Source: Trachythela sp. YZ-2020 (lineage: Eukaryota; Cnidaria; Anthozoa; Malacalcyonacea; Clavulariidae). Taken from it: a stretch of DNA of 64,000 nt. A model generated the notes under the pieces. That model did not search any database and was not told where the DNA came from. It worked only from the letters and a program-made list of their open reading frames with translations. A program made the translations under genes and the position numbers. Location of the stretch: NCBI GenBank assembly GCA_016169945.1, contig JADLSH010000373.1, forward strand, positions 868,001-932,000, written 5' to 3'. Positions 11,972-23,929 of this stretch are shown here, piece after piece (within the stretch, counting starts at the first letter, position 1; each line of letters begins with the position of its first letter).

Positions 11972-13556
11972 CTACTGCTCTTCTGCGAGTTGCAAGAATT
12001 TTGGACCTGGTAGCCATCTTAGGTTGATTTCTTCGACGGGAATTCCCTTTGTTATATCATCGGCAACGTTGAAATCGGTTGGACAGTGTGACCAATCCAA
12101 GGGCTCGCTGTTACTTTGAATTTCCGCTACTCTCGACGAAACAAATAGCTTGGAATTGCGTGTCTGTCCTTGGATCCACGCTAGAGCGACTCTACTGTCC
12201 GTCAGATAGAGCACTCTTTCGAATTCGAAACGAGATTCATCTTGGATGGTTTTACCGAGGCGACTTCCTATCACAGCTACTTGAAGCTCTAGGCGAGGGA
12301 TTGTGAGCTCTTTGAGAGGTGCAACCCTTGAATTAGCTGCGACAAATCTTATACTGAACTTTCCATCTTTGTGCTTCCATCTTATATAGGCAACTGCACC
12401 GAAGGCCAAACGCGATGCATCACAAAACACGACAAGGCAGGGCTTTCCCGAGACTTCGGACGGCGTGAGACAACGGTCGAATGTGATATCATTGAGCTTT
12501 CTCATTTCTTCAAAGATTTTAATCCACTTTTGTTTCGAGACAGATGGAACGTCGTCATCCCAATTCAATCCGTGTTGCCATAGTTCTTGCAAGGCAATCT
12601 TTGACCTAATAACAATGGCTGCTGCAACTCCAATTGGATCGAAGATACATGTAGCTGCGAGTTTACTTAAGATTTTCCGTTTTGTTAACTTGGATAGAAG
12701 GAAAGGACTTTGCTTGGTTTTAACGTTCAGTGAAAGTTGGTCTTCATTTGGTGTCCAAACAGTTCCAAGGACCATTTCGGCATCTTCTTTACTGCCAACT
12801 ATCACTTGCTCATCCACTATAAGTTCTTCTTCGTTGATTGGTGCATTTGATATCCATCTCTTGATATGAAAACCGCCTGATTCAAGCACTTCGTGGATGT
12901 TTTAAACGGAATCGTGTATATTATGCGATATAAGCATTCTGGAAAATTGCTTCTGCAGCTCTAGGCTTAACATCTTCCTTCATACTCGCTGTCTTCCGCA
13001 TTGCAGTTGTGGCCATGGCAGGGGCTGGTCGGTCTCCGAATGTTAACACCGTTTTTGCGTAAATGTCCGGTTCTCTTTCAGTCTCACAGCTTCGCCAGAC
13101 AAATCGGTGAACATGTTGGTCAGCTAATGGAATAGACACCATGTGATACATTTTTGAAATATCTCCGGCAATAACTATCGGATTTTCTCGGAAGCGGAGG
13201 ATGACGCCAAATAAATTGTTCAACAGGTCTGGTCCTTTGTACCAGTAATCGTTGAGTGTATGACCATCGTATGTTGCTGAACTGTTAAACACGATCCTTA
13301 CGGGTGTACTCTTTTTCTCAGGACGAATGACCGCGTGGTGGGAAATGTAATGCACAGGTCCCTCCCATTCTTTGATTTCTTTCTTCGTCAGCTTTCTAGA
13401 AAACTTCATGTCTTCCATCTCCTTTATTTGGCATCTCTCTGCGTGATCTGGGTTTGAAAGCAGGCGTCGTTCAGTGCTTTTCATCCTATTGACTACTTGC
13501 GTATAGTTGTTGGGCAGCTGGTTTGGGTCTTTTTCCAAGGGTATTTTATAGTCCAT
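11972..13556 (-). pseudogene. BEL/Pao reverse transcriptase and RNase H, active site lost
   Basis: The frame 13556-12921 carries VRIVFNSSA, the first catalytic Asp in AGDISKMYHMV, and FGDRPAPAMA. It stops at NAYIA, where the YVDD box should follow. The frame 12889-11972 resumes after that box with ESGGFHIKRW and continues with RNase H: VFCDASRLAFGAVAY (Asp), TIPRLELQVAV (Glu) and YLTDSRVALAW (Asp). About 30 residues including YVDD appear deleted or scrambled around 12890-12930, which alone would abolish polymerase activity. Confidence 0.82.
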
Positions 13557-14461
13557 TTATTATCTTCGAGACTGCATGACTCTTCGATTATCTTCATCTC
13601 ATCCCGTTCTTGTGTTGACATTTTCGCTGCTTCGCATGTACAAGGTGACACAGATACTCCCATTGATTCCGTCTTCCAGAATTCACTTATGTCCACTGGT
13701 GGGGCAAACCTAACGTGGAGAACTTGCTTCATTTCAGGACCTGAGCTTTGGGACTTGACTCCAAATACAACCCATCCTAACGGACTCTTACGCGCAGCAA
13801 GACCATTCTTGACTAGTTTCGCCCACATGAAAGTTCGGATAGTTTATTCCAACTAGAATGTCAACGGGTTTCTATGAAATTCATTCTTTGGTAGACCAAA
13901 CATTTCTGATACTTGGTTGGCGTTAATTGTTGTTGTATCGTGTGAGATTTGAGGAATACCCACTGCTTCAATCGTTTGAATCACCTTTCCATTTAATGCA
14001 GAAATCGGTACTTTGTACAAATTAGTGTTCAATTCTTGTTCAGTTTCTCCTACTTTGACAATGAAGATAGTTACAGGCTTGCTTTCAAATCCCAGTTCCT
14101 CAGCACATGCATCTCTAATCATACTGACTTGTGCACCACTGTCATAGAATAAACTCGCCTTTCCACATTTGTTGTTAGGACCTTTAATGGTGGCAGCTAT
14201 AACAGGTAGAATGGCTTCGCTGTTGTCTTGTATGAACCCAACAACATTTTTGGAATCTGGACTTGTATTATCATGAAGGAGTTTGTGATGAGGCTTCTTA
14301 CACATGGAACCGTCACGGTTTTTCTCCTGGCATTCCTTCTTTTGCAGACAGTTTGAGGCTGTATGACCTTTACTTCGCTTGAGACAACTGAAGCACGCCC
14401 TTTGCTCTTTCACAATTTCCCATCGCTCTTTGGATGTCATTTGGGTGTAAATCGAGGGCAT
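13493..14461 (-). pseudogene. BEL/Pao zinc knuckle, aspartic protease and linker
   Basis: The frame from 14461 to 13853 (202 residues) has a knuckle at residues 23-38 (CFSC...HTASNC), a second cysteine/histidine cluster at 44-63, and an aspartic protease active site YDSGAQ with Asp107. The frame then changes to 13828-13493, which carries the protease-RT linker. The protease Asp-Ser-Gly is intact, although the polyprotein as a whole cannot be made. Confidence 0.8.
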
Positions 14462-15636
14462 TGATCAACATAGTGCATTTCTTTACAAACATAGCATTGG
14501 GTCTTCGGGTTGTCAGATGTTGAGGGCTTACCATTATTATCGTTATAAGTTACTGAATATTGATTGTTATGTCCACTACCTATTGCGTGAACACTATGCC
14601 GATAGGAACTGCTGCCTTTTCTGATTGTAGCACCAGAGCGTTGTTGCACAGTCATTTCTTCTTCCATCCATTTCAGTAAATTAACCAGTGAGGGTTCCAT
14701 CTTTTGTAGATAAATATGGCGGGCCAGACTTTCAGGTCATCGGCTGTCATTTTTCGCTCAATTAAGGAAATGATGTGGGTGTTATCCATATCTTGAGGCC
14801 TTTTTACTTCTTTCAGGATATTGAATGACTTTCGAACAAGGTTGACAAGCGATGGTCATGACTTGACTGAAGGGGTTTAAATCTTTCAAGATCTGCAGTA
14901 ATTGTGTCCGAGATGACCCTAGTATCTCCATAATTGTGCTCCAGGTACTTCCAGGCGGCTTTAAGATCAGATGTGATTCCTTCGATAAGCTTGGCGGGTT
15001 CAGGGCCCGTACATGACCGAAGAATGGTGATAGCATCTCTTTCTGAGCAATGATGCTGAATGGCATGTTGGAAATCAGACTTGAATATGAAATATTTTCT
15101 GACATCTCCATAATTTTTTGACATTTCGGCCTTTCATGTTTTACATAAAATGACTTTGAGGGCGTTGTCATGGGCGATACATCTCCTTGATTGCTATTTT
15201 CAACTTCGGTTAACTGAGCTTCACTTGAGGGAACATTGTCACTGGAAAGGTTAGCAATAGGCTGACTAGTTGACATATTTTGAATGCTGGCTGCATTTTT
15301 TTCTTCACCTGCTTTCAGTTGACTGTTTTTCTCTTCACAAAATAATCATTGGCAACAATAGACAGTTGGGTAAACTCACTTGAACATTCATTTAACCATG
15401 CTTCGGCTTCATTGTATTAATTCTTCATCATTTAAAAACATCGTATATTCTTCATGTTTTGCAACTAACACTGAGTATGCATCCTTTGCTTCTTTTAATA
15501 CATCCTTAATTTCTTGAACTGGTCGTTCAGCTTCAAGTAAAACATTTACAGTTTTTATAGCTCGAGTTAACTTTCCTTTAGCGGCACGACGAACATTTTT
15601 TGCTTTTTCCATCTGCTCCTTTATATCCAATGACAT
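14437..15636 (-). pseudogene. BEL/Pao gag
   Basis: The likely start is the ATG at 15636, beginning MSLDIKEQMEKAK, a charged helical N-terminus. It is followed in other frames by a capsid-like segment (15124-14813, with FKSDFQHAIQ, AWKYLEHNYGD and DLERF) and by 14700-14437, which ends in a CYVCKEMHYVDQC knuckle. At least two frame changes break it. The capsid pattern is that of BEL/Pao gag proteins (DUF1759-type). Confidence 0.75.
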
Positions 15637-15740
15637 TGTATAAACAAATATTATTCGAACATTTATTAACAACCATAAGTCTACATAACCTTTCAGTTCG
15701 CAATCTTTACAAAATCAATAGCGAGTAAATTTTCAGATGA

Positions 15741-16065
15741 TTTTTCCTTAGTTCACTTTTGATACACAATGACGGAACGTAGGATTTTCAGGATTTATTT
15801 GGTATATATTAATCTGAAGCTAAAATACAAATACAGACAAATTTACGATATATCCTTAGAAATTAAAGTTCAAAATAAAGAAATAATATAGAAAATAATT
15901 AAATATGCTCACATTGTCCAACTACGTCCGTCCTTTTAACAAATAATAACAAATTAAACAACATAAACCTCTAAATATACATAATCAGTTCAAACGCATG
16001 TTTGGCAGTGGCCGCCATCTTTGTTTTTCTGACAACTAGTGCCAGTCCCTTAAGTTAACGCAACA
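15741..16065 (-). repeat. 5' LTR of the BEL/Pao element
   Basis: Partner of 10056-10382, with about eight differences including one-base indels. It carries the same AAGATGGCGGC site at 16011-16021 on the minus strand. A primer-binding site next to it is not obvious. Confidence 0.88.
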
Positions 16066-16196
16066 AAATATAATTACAAAAATTGTTTTGTCTAACGTTT
16101 CGGTTTCCTCTTCGGAAACCATTTTCAAAACAAACAAAGTGAATAAACCTGGATACAAAGATTACAAGTACAGAGCAAATAGAATAATGTAATTAA

Positions 16197-16918
16197 GGTT
16201 ACTTCACACGATGAACATGCGTTCTGGTAGATTAGACATTGCGCAATGAATTTTAGGTGTAGGTTTACCAAATTTTCGGTGAAAAAAGCCAGAAAAATAC
16301 AGATTTCGAAAAACGTCGTTTGATGGGTGTTTGGGTAAAACCTTTCTAGTTTTAGCTGACTGAGTAAATATGTAGGTACTCCATAAAAAAATCAAACTAT
16401 GTTTACCGTTCACCGCAAAGTTTGTCTAGATATCGTAATTTGAATCTTCGTAGGCATGGTTAAAAAAACTTCTTCAATGTTTTTTTTGATATGCCATTCT
16501 TTTTTACGGCTTCGTAAACTATCATGATAAATCAGATTAAAATCCCTATAAAAAGACTGGTAATTAAAAAAGGTATAGCTACCGACCAACACGGAGTAAC
16601 TTGCAACACAACAAACGTTGTGCCAAAATTTGAAGAAAATCGCAGTAAACTCCAGTTTTAATTTCACACTTTTGTACGGTAATTTTGTGAGAATTCCATC
16701 ATTGAGAAAATTAAGTTTGAAGTTTCGCGGGTTTTTTCGTCGAATATAATTAGCTTGCTGCTTACGTATACAATGAACCAATCATAGTTCTTTTTGCCAG
16801 TTCTCGTTTCCGTTTACAGAATACAGTTTGCTACAATTAGCAGTTTAAATCATATATTTTTGATATATGGGAAAATTAAAAAAACGATATTTCTTGCTTT
16901 TCATCGTGTGAAGTAACC
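16197..16918. mobile_element. TTAA-type MITE
   Basis: The element of 722 bp has perfect 18-bp inverted ends GGTTACTTCACACGATGA (16197-16214) and its inverse (16901-16918). TTAA precedes the left end (16193-16196). On the right there is only a single T before the next transposon begins, so the second TTAA is missing. The inner sequence has no credible gene. TTAA targets point to the Kolobok or piggyBac groups. Confidence 0.85.
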
Positions 16919-16919
16919 T

Positions 16920-19900
16920 GGCGGGGGTACACATGGATTGATGGCCATTTTTGAAATGGCTGTAATTTTAAAGATATTCACCAAAGTTACGACAAACTAT
17001 ATATCAGTACAAAGCTTATGACCTATAGAATCTAAAAATACTCATCGTTAGTACCTAACGTCCTTTGTAACCTGACACCAGTCCGGCAAGCATACCACAT
17101 GCTGTGCAAAACTAGAGTGCATATGAGAAAAGATATCTGCTTATAAATTGGCTGGAATTTTAAGAAATTTTATCAGTAAGTAGTATAGGCATCATTATCT
17201 TAAATGAGCATAGAACTTTTTTGTATGACAAATCTAGTGGTCACAGCAGAGGTACAAAGATAACATAGGTTTTTTCGATAATATTTATTGTCATAAAATG
17301 TATTCCTCACAAGATACAGAAATTTCCTATGCTCATTTAAGACAGCTCTAATAAAAGAATAAGTCCTGATGAGATATCTTTTCTCAAAGACGGAAAATGT
17401 ACATTTAAACAACTGTTCCAGCTGTCCCTGACAGGTTTCAAGAACTTTAGCCTAATTTTTTGTCATTAGAAGTACCTTTAGCACCTCAGAAGCCTCCAGC
17501 CTCATAGGTTGTCCCTTCTGCTTCTCGTAGAGCTTCTTCTTTCCTGGTTTTTTGGAGCTGCTCAGCCTGTCGACGTCTTTTGTTTTTTTCAGATGTCTGG
17601 CGGTCAGACTTTCTGACCCGTTTCTTGTCTTTTAAGAGCAGAGATCTCTTTGTTAGCTCACCAGCTGGAATTGCAAGTCGTTGCATTACCCTCTCTCTGC
17701 TTGCAGCACCGCTACGAAAGTGGCAGATAGCAGATGCAGCTGCGGATCGCACAACTTTCACTCCATGATTCTTGTGCTTCGGACACCGAGCCCACACTAA
17801 AGAATTGATTGACTCATTATTATTCTGAGTTGCACCTCTTACACACCTTTCCAACAGCTTACTGTCACTGAGGGTTAGGAAGGTTGGTTTCAGCAGCTCA
17901 AATAAAACTTCTGGCAAGCAATCGTCTCCATTGTACATAGATGTTCCCAAAGCTTGATCTTGCTGCCATTTGCACCAAGAGTTTTGTCCAGCAGGACAAA
18001 ACTTGTGTTGTTTTTTCAGGTCATTTAATTGGACAGAATGATGTAAAATTGCTATGATATTCTTCTTCATGGCATATACAGAGACTGAAACTTCTTTATT
18101 TGTTGGATTTGGTGTAGACAGAGTATTTTGTCTTATTGCTAATCCATAATACCGCTGAATTTTCTTTATTTTCTCCTCTGTTAATCGACCACGTCCTCCA
18201 ACTGTCTTCCCGTCCGCAAGTTTGCCTTTTTTTGTAGCTTTCAGGTTTAGGAGATGTTTTCCCATTCGTTTTTGTACGTGTCCCACGCAATCAAGCTTCT
18301 CAACTTTAATTTCATCATAGACATCCTCCACAGCACTATGCGCTTTGCTGTCTCCATCTGAAACCATCCATCTGTAACGAATGTTATGCAGATCGAGAGA
18401 CCTGCTCCACAAAGTTTTTGCTCCTTCCACCTCCATTGCAGGTGAACTGCCATTAAAATTTATGTCACATTCACCAGAGAAAACATGTTCAATCTCCCAT
18501 TCCTCAAATTCTTCATCAGTCTTGCACTTCGATTTTTTCAAACTGCATTTCTGACAAGATTTTGAGATTACATGGTAGTCAAGTACTTCTCCAGTGTCAA
18601 CGGCAATAACAAATACAACTCCAAAAAGAGATGTGAAGCCTCGCTTGGCCCAAGTACCATCGAAGCTTACTGCAACATCGACAATAGAACTCATGTCTTC
18701 AGAACCATTTTCCTTCAAAATACGTTCCTTCAGGCTTTGTGCAGCTTGTTTCATTTCTTCTTTAGCTTCTTGCTCAAGAGCAGTTACAATTTTTTCTAAG
18801 TGCTGGTAATAGGCTGTCTTAGTCATACAAGGCATATTCATGATCCCACAAAAAGATGCAAGACCTTCATAACCACCACCAGATTCCACAGCATGGTACA
18901 CTGCACGTCGGTTTACATCAGCACAGTTTCCATTTCTAGAGACCTTTGAAGATGCCTCTAAAGTGACTTCCTCTTCACACGAACTACATGTTGCTTTGAG
19001 ATCAGGCATTAGACCTCTCATTCCAGAAATGTCTTCATGAATAATCAAGTGCCCTAGAAAAATAACCAAGTATAACAACAGCATTATAAATCTTTATTGA
19101 CCCATAATGCATGGTGAATATTATATCACAGACAGATGTTGTCAATAGGCAATAGCCTACTGTATACAACTAATACAAGTTAATTTTGGAGAAAAACAAA
19201 CCAGTTAATGAAAAATATAACTATAGAATCATAGAGCATTCAAAGTAAACTAAGTACAGAATTAATGAAGATTGAAGACATGCTTACCTTGGTCACAAAC
19301 ATGTGCTTTTGAGATGCTTGATGACAGCTTATTTATATCAATAAGGCGATAGCCTTGTCCTGCATGATCTATATCTTGGGAAGCCTCCAAAGCTGATTTT
19401 TCGGCTTCTTCTGACAGGTTTAGTTTCCTCCTGGATACGCTCACAGGCCTGGTTGATTCCACTTCGATGTTGGATTCCAAATTTTGTTGGGTTGTACTTG
19501 ATCTGGCTGAAATATCACTGCCATCCGTAAACTCACCATCAACTCTACTCACACTCGAGTTATCTGCGTATTTCTGCCTTCCAGAGAATGGTTTCCCTTT
19601 TCTCTTTTTCTTATAGACGTTTTTGGTTTTATAACCAACCATGACAAACAGAAGTAAGATACTATAGAGTAATTTTGGTGACTAATAAAGCAGTAAAGTT
19701 GATCCGAATGATACAATGTGGCTTTCAAGTTTCAAACATCAAACATTCCTTCCCATGATGCTTTACAGGCCCATTTGTAAAGGCATGAACTTCATGTAGT
19801 CCGTAATAAAGATAACCAACCCTTGTTTTACGTTTCTAAGGCGATACAAACGAAAAATTCCAAAGAAAACAAAAAAATGCTAAATGCGTTGCCATAGTAA

Positions 19901-20056
19901 CCCAGTATAGTGGGAGCTAAAACATTCAATAAATAGCTAATAATTTATTTTTTTGATAAAATACAACCACCACAGCTTTTTCAAGGCTATAGAGCTACCT
20001 AAGATGTCAAAAAAAATATTTCGCCTCTGAGGTCAAAATCCATGTGTACCCCCGCC
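16920..20056 (-). mobile_element. Kolobok/Mutator-like autonomous DNA transposon
   Basis: The 3137-bp element has perfect 20-bp inverted ends GGCGGGGGTACACATGGATT (16920-16939) and inverse (20037-20056). The right end is followed by TTAA (20057-20060), as expected for Kolobok. The left end abuts the MITE at 16918 with one T between. It carries a two-exon minus-strand transposase gene without visible damage, so it could be, or recently have been, active. Confidence 0.88.
17486..19642 (-). CDS. Transposase, Mutator-like domain (PF20700/Kolobok type), two exons
   Basis: Exon one is 19642-19288 and exon two 19053-17486, joined at GTAAG...CTAG in phase 1, giving about 640 residues. The start MVGYKTKNVYKKKRKGK is basic, followed by a serine-rich linker. 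The core has a first Asp in VAVSFDGTWAKRGF, a second in MVSDGDSKAHSAV, a CxxH in LDCVGHVQKRMG and a Glu in QNNNESINSLVW, the D-D-CxxH-E arrangement of Mutator-like and Kolobok transposases. A CSSC pair near the start of exon two could bind zinc with later cysteines. The C-terminus is a basic KRxRR-rich tail, probably nuclear localising. Gene and ends together define a full element. Confident in the transposase call; superfamily naming rests on the TTAA target. Confidence 0.85.
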
Positions 20057-20270
20057 TTAAGAGGAGATTTTTTACAAACTCGCGTATTTTTTGTCAAAAA
20101 CGCTCAAAACGTAGTAACCAGGCTTTGTTTTTAATTTCGTATTTGTTCGGATTAAATGCTTAGGATTAAACGGCGAATGGAGCTCGCCCGGTGGTGAGAA
20201 AACGAGTTTTACTGATGGAAATATTTCGATTAGCTGGCTGAAAAATAAGAAATACTTATCCATAATCGGT

Positions 20271-21700
20271 TTGGACAACAACACTACGCCTACGGCCAAG
20301 CTACGGTCGGCCTTATTCCAAAATAAAGACGGTGTTAACTCAAAGGTTGATGACTCAACAACAAACGACGAAATCGCGATCGAGAACAGCCAAAATAACA
20401 GCAATGTTTGTCGCTGCCATAACTTCGCTGCTGACATCGAGGGAGTTAAATTGGATATAGTGATTGCTGAAACAAATACCCATAAGCAACTTTCAGATAT
20501 GGAAAATCAGGTAACAAAAATTTATGAAGATATTGCTCATATTCGAAACGAAAACGCCGAACTTAAGTGTCACTAATCAACCATATCAATAGAAACAATT
20601 CAGGTAGCGTTAATGAGTTTGCAGCTCTAAACAAAACCAATGATTTTCAGATTGAACACGTTGAACTTTTAAAGTCATCCTTGTCAGAATGGAAAAAGAG
20701 AGCACATGAAGCCGAAGAAAGACATAAGACTTTGCTAAATTCCTACAAAACCTTAGAAAATGGAAGTAAATGTGAACAACAATTTGATCTTACACTATCT
20801 CCCATTAGCAAAATCGCCAATATTAATTGTAATCAAGACAAAAGCGCTCAAAGACCTAGCCAAAACCCCATGGCTAATGAAGCTTCTATTAACATAACTA
20901 TTAACGATTTACGCGATCGAAACAACTGCAGTAAGGAGCAATAATTGCCATCAGGAGAGAGTTAACAAACGAAAATTCCCTAAAACAGTCGATATTAATA
21001 ACGAGATTATTAATAATACATTCTCACAACCTAACCATAGAGATGAACAACAAAAGAGTCTATAGCTAGTGAAGGTATTTTAGGGCAATCTAAGAGTAAT
21101 AAATCTAAGCCCGGCTGTAGTATGGAACACATTCAGAACCCTCTCCCTCATTACATACGGCAATCGCTACCGAAATTGCTTGGTACAGTGACTTGCATTT
21201 GGTTACAACAAAGAAGCGAAATATAACCCAGAAAAAGAAATCTGGAAAACCCAATTTTTCGAAACCTTCTAAATCGGATTCAAATGAGTCCCAATGCCAT
21301 TTTCGGAGACGCTCTGTAAATCTCTATCCTCATCACAAGCCCCGACAACGCTCGATGGAATGGCTGAACAATCTACCTTTGGTTCACAGCTTAACAATGA
21401 AATAATTCTTAGTATCAGATCAATACAAAATATAAAAACAGACAACGAATGCTATTCTATACCAGTTATAAATCAGTCCAACCCCGTTTCTTGTACCAAA
21501 TATAAATGTTATCCAAGACCACGACGTAACAACGTCGTTAAAATACATAGAACATATAGACGTGGACATTGCCCTAACAACTGCGTTCATCTTCCAATAA
21601 ATACTCCTAACAACAGTCCAGTACCCTCAAATGTCAGAACTGCGAACAATAGGCCTAAATTCGCATATGTTCCTTCCTTTCTACTTTCCAATGTAATGTC
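20271..21700 (+). pseudogene. 5' part of a Jockey/CR1-like LINE (ORF1-like region)
   Basis: Three open stretches in shifting frames (20271-20576, 20567-20944, 21294-21700) encode a polar protein with a long coiled coil (KTNDFQIEHVELLKSS, EWKKRAHEAEERHK). A basic P/N-rich part follows, ending PSFLLSNVMS, which I recognise as the lead-in to the endonuclease of anthozoan LINEs. Homology stops at about 21700 and unrelated DNA follows. The N-terminal half may begin near 20260. It sits next to the Kolobok element in the large intron. Confidence 0.45.
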
Positions 21701-21788
21701 ATACTGGTTATACACATCAATAGTTCAAAATTTAGTAGAAAATCCTCTCTGGTCAAGTGAAAGTATATATATTGCACCTAAGTCTTAA

Positions 21789-22999
21789 CAACTGTAATTC
21801 ACAACTGATATTTATTATTACAAATATAGTAATATTACAGAAACAGCCATTTTTCAATTGACTAGGATAGTAAGATAATCTCTTAAGGGTTACCAATCTG
21901 ATTTTTATATAAACAGGGTAATTTGTAGTAGCAGTTGTAGTACCACTGTTCATTGATAATGCTCTTCACACATCACTTTTGATTTGCATGAAAAAATTAC
22001 AAAAATGTTATGGTAAGTATATAAGGCCACTTGAACTATGCAAACTAAGGGAAGTTAAAAGCTAACTCAGGTTCAACTCGGTGTAAGGGTAATTCTGCTG
22101 GGATCACGCAAGTAAATTTGCGCTGCAAAAAAACTGGTCTGGGGGAAAGCTCAATAAATATTTGAAATAGTAGAATATTAGAAATAGTAAAATAACAAAA
22201 AACAGGGTTGTATTGCAAATTAATGGGTACATTATTCTATAATTAGTCTAAACTGCAATTTGGGCAATCATGGCTGAAATATAAAACCTCTAGACTTTAT
22301 TGAAAGCATTCTAAAACAAGTTATTCATATAGGCTCAATATTGAAAAAATGTCTGAAAATTATGTTTACATAGTTCAAAGTATAATAATTGAATGTATGT
22401 GAAAGGGGCAAATACATAAATCTTGGTTTTGTCACGGAATTGTATATTCTGGTGGGTTTTAAATATGCTGAAAAACGAACTTGGACCGACCACTCAGATT
22501 TTGAACAAATTATATTTTTTGCACACTTACATAACCCAGACCTCTTATGAAAGTCAATTTAGTTTGATCAGAAATAGTTCTGGGGTGATTATCAGCTGTT
22601 GAAATTTAGTTCAGGTAATAGAGTATTGGTATGTAATTAGGTATTTTATGTAAATTTCAAAAAACAACAGAAAGTCATTTCCAGTTCACTTCCTGTACGA
22701 GTTGTCAATTTTTGAATAATTGGGACACTTTCAAACATGAAATTTATTTTCAATATCAACATATGATGCATAGTAATCACAATTTCGTTTGAAAATACAA
22801 AGTGATCGATTCAAGAATGGAATATTGGCATTCAAATTACATTGTGTACACAAAATGTACACAATATTTGGCCACACAATATTTGGCCACACAATTATCA
22901 AAACAGTGAATTTAAGAATATAAGATATCCAATTTGCATATTATACTGTACTTCGAAATGAATAGTTATTCAAATATAATATTACATAATCAATCTTAC
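21789..22999. other. Intronic DNA, nothing recognised
   Basis: AT-rich non-coding stretch. The only structure noticed is a two-copy CACAATATTTGGCCA repeat near 22863-22892. No exon, RNA gene or transposon end could be supported. Confidence 0.5.
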
Positions 23000-23206
23000 C
23001 TTCCAAATTCATGTCTCTAGTAGGCACTTAATTGTTGCATATGAGGATGACATTGACACGCTTGCGAGTCATTCATTTTTATCGATTCAGCCCGCCGAAG
23101 GGCCCAATGTTTCCTGAATATCAAGTGCTTTCTTCTTTTCGAAAAGTTTAATTATCTTTTGGCATTTGCCGTTGTTAAAGGCGCTATAAAACAGACCGCC
23201 ATCTTG
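23000..23206 (-). promoter_or_regulatory. Candidate promoter and first exon, minus strand
   Basis: On the minus strand a CAAGATGGCGG sequence (23196-23206), a YY1-type start motif, is followed by short upstream frames and then ATGAATTTGGAAG with a good donor GTAAGA just below 23000. It could be a first exon of a nested gene or an alternative start. No downstream exon was recognised, so this is weak. Confidence 0.25.
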
Positions 23207-23887
23207 TCATAATTAGACAATGCGTATTACGCAATCCAGGTTTTATACAGCCTGCTTGCATGGTTCTGAGAAACTAATATGCGAGTTTGTAAAAAATCTC
23301 TTCTTAAAGTTATCAAAAACTTTTAGTAGTTCATAAGAATATTCAAAGCCGATGCAAGTCTTATAGTTATATATGTCTCGCATAGCAAGGATATAAAGGA
23401 TCTTGCAGAATGAATAAGCAAAATAAGTAATGTCATTTGTAATAAATATGATGAATAAATAAAAAAATAAGTAATGTAATTTACCAGTTCCTAGGGCTAG
23501 GATTATTCTACTATGCCTGCTGACACTGAGTATGATATAAACACCAATGGCAATGCCAATTGTGAAGTACATTTTTTTGCGTTTGAAAATATCGCTAAAC
23601 GTGTAAATTGATTTTCGATGTTATGATCTTAATATATCTGCAGTATCACTGTTCATATTATTTATACACGTTTTCGTGTTTCTATTTTTAGATAAATTCA
23701 AACAACAGTGGTATAATTTCTAGATACTAAACACGTTACAGGTTCTTGTATTTTGACTGTAACAAAAGGTTAAAATTAAAAGGAGAGCAAACATTTTCAG
23801 GAGCGAATTGTATATGATTTGTACAGATTATATTTCAAAGACGAAGCCATTTATCGGAAAAAAACATTTTAAATTTTATGAACATTT

Positions 23888-23929
23888 CGAAACGTTTTAC
23901 GAAACGTTTTACGAAACGTTTTACGAAAC
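23888..23929. repeat. 12-bp tandem repeat
   Basis: About three and a half copies of ACGAAACGTTTT in a row. A minor microsatellite-like array in non-coding DNA. Confidence 0.85.

Larger units (their letters stand above)
10056..16065 (-). mobile_element. Complete-length BEL/Pao retrotransposon, inactive
   Basis: The 6010-bp element has LTRs at both ends and a 5-bp target duplication AAATA (10051-10055 and 16066-16070). On the minus strand the order is gag, CCHC/protease, RT-RNase H, zinc-binding integrase, and a C-terminal tail ending 10353. The LTRs differ at about eight places in 325, so it is older than the element at 55.9 kb. Many frame changes and a lost RT active site make it dead. It lies in the same orientation as the host RNF213-like gene, in an intron, and cuts the PB1 pseudogene. 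Confidence 0.92.

Noticed and set aside
16204..16781. Two minus-strand frames inside the TTAA MITE
   Set aside because: Composition is random-like, and the element is a typical non-coding MITE.
20072..20437. 121-residue minus-strand frame starting inside the Kolobok end
   Set aside because: Antisense shadow of the LINE coiled-coil region; no family and no splice logic.
23243..23572. Hydrophobic 109-residue minus-strand frame
   Set aside because: A possible short exon with a GTAAAT donor, but no partner exon or family. Hydrophobic AT-rich frames are common by chance.
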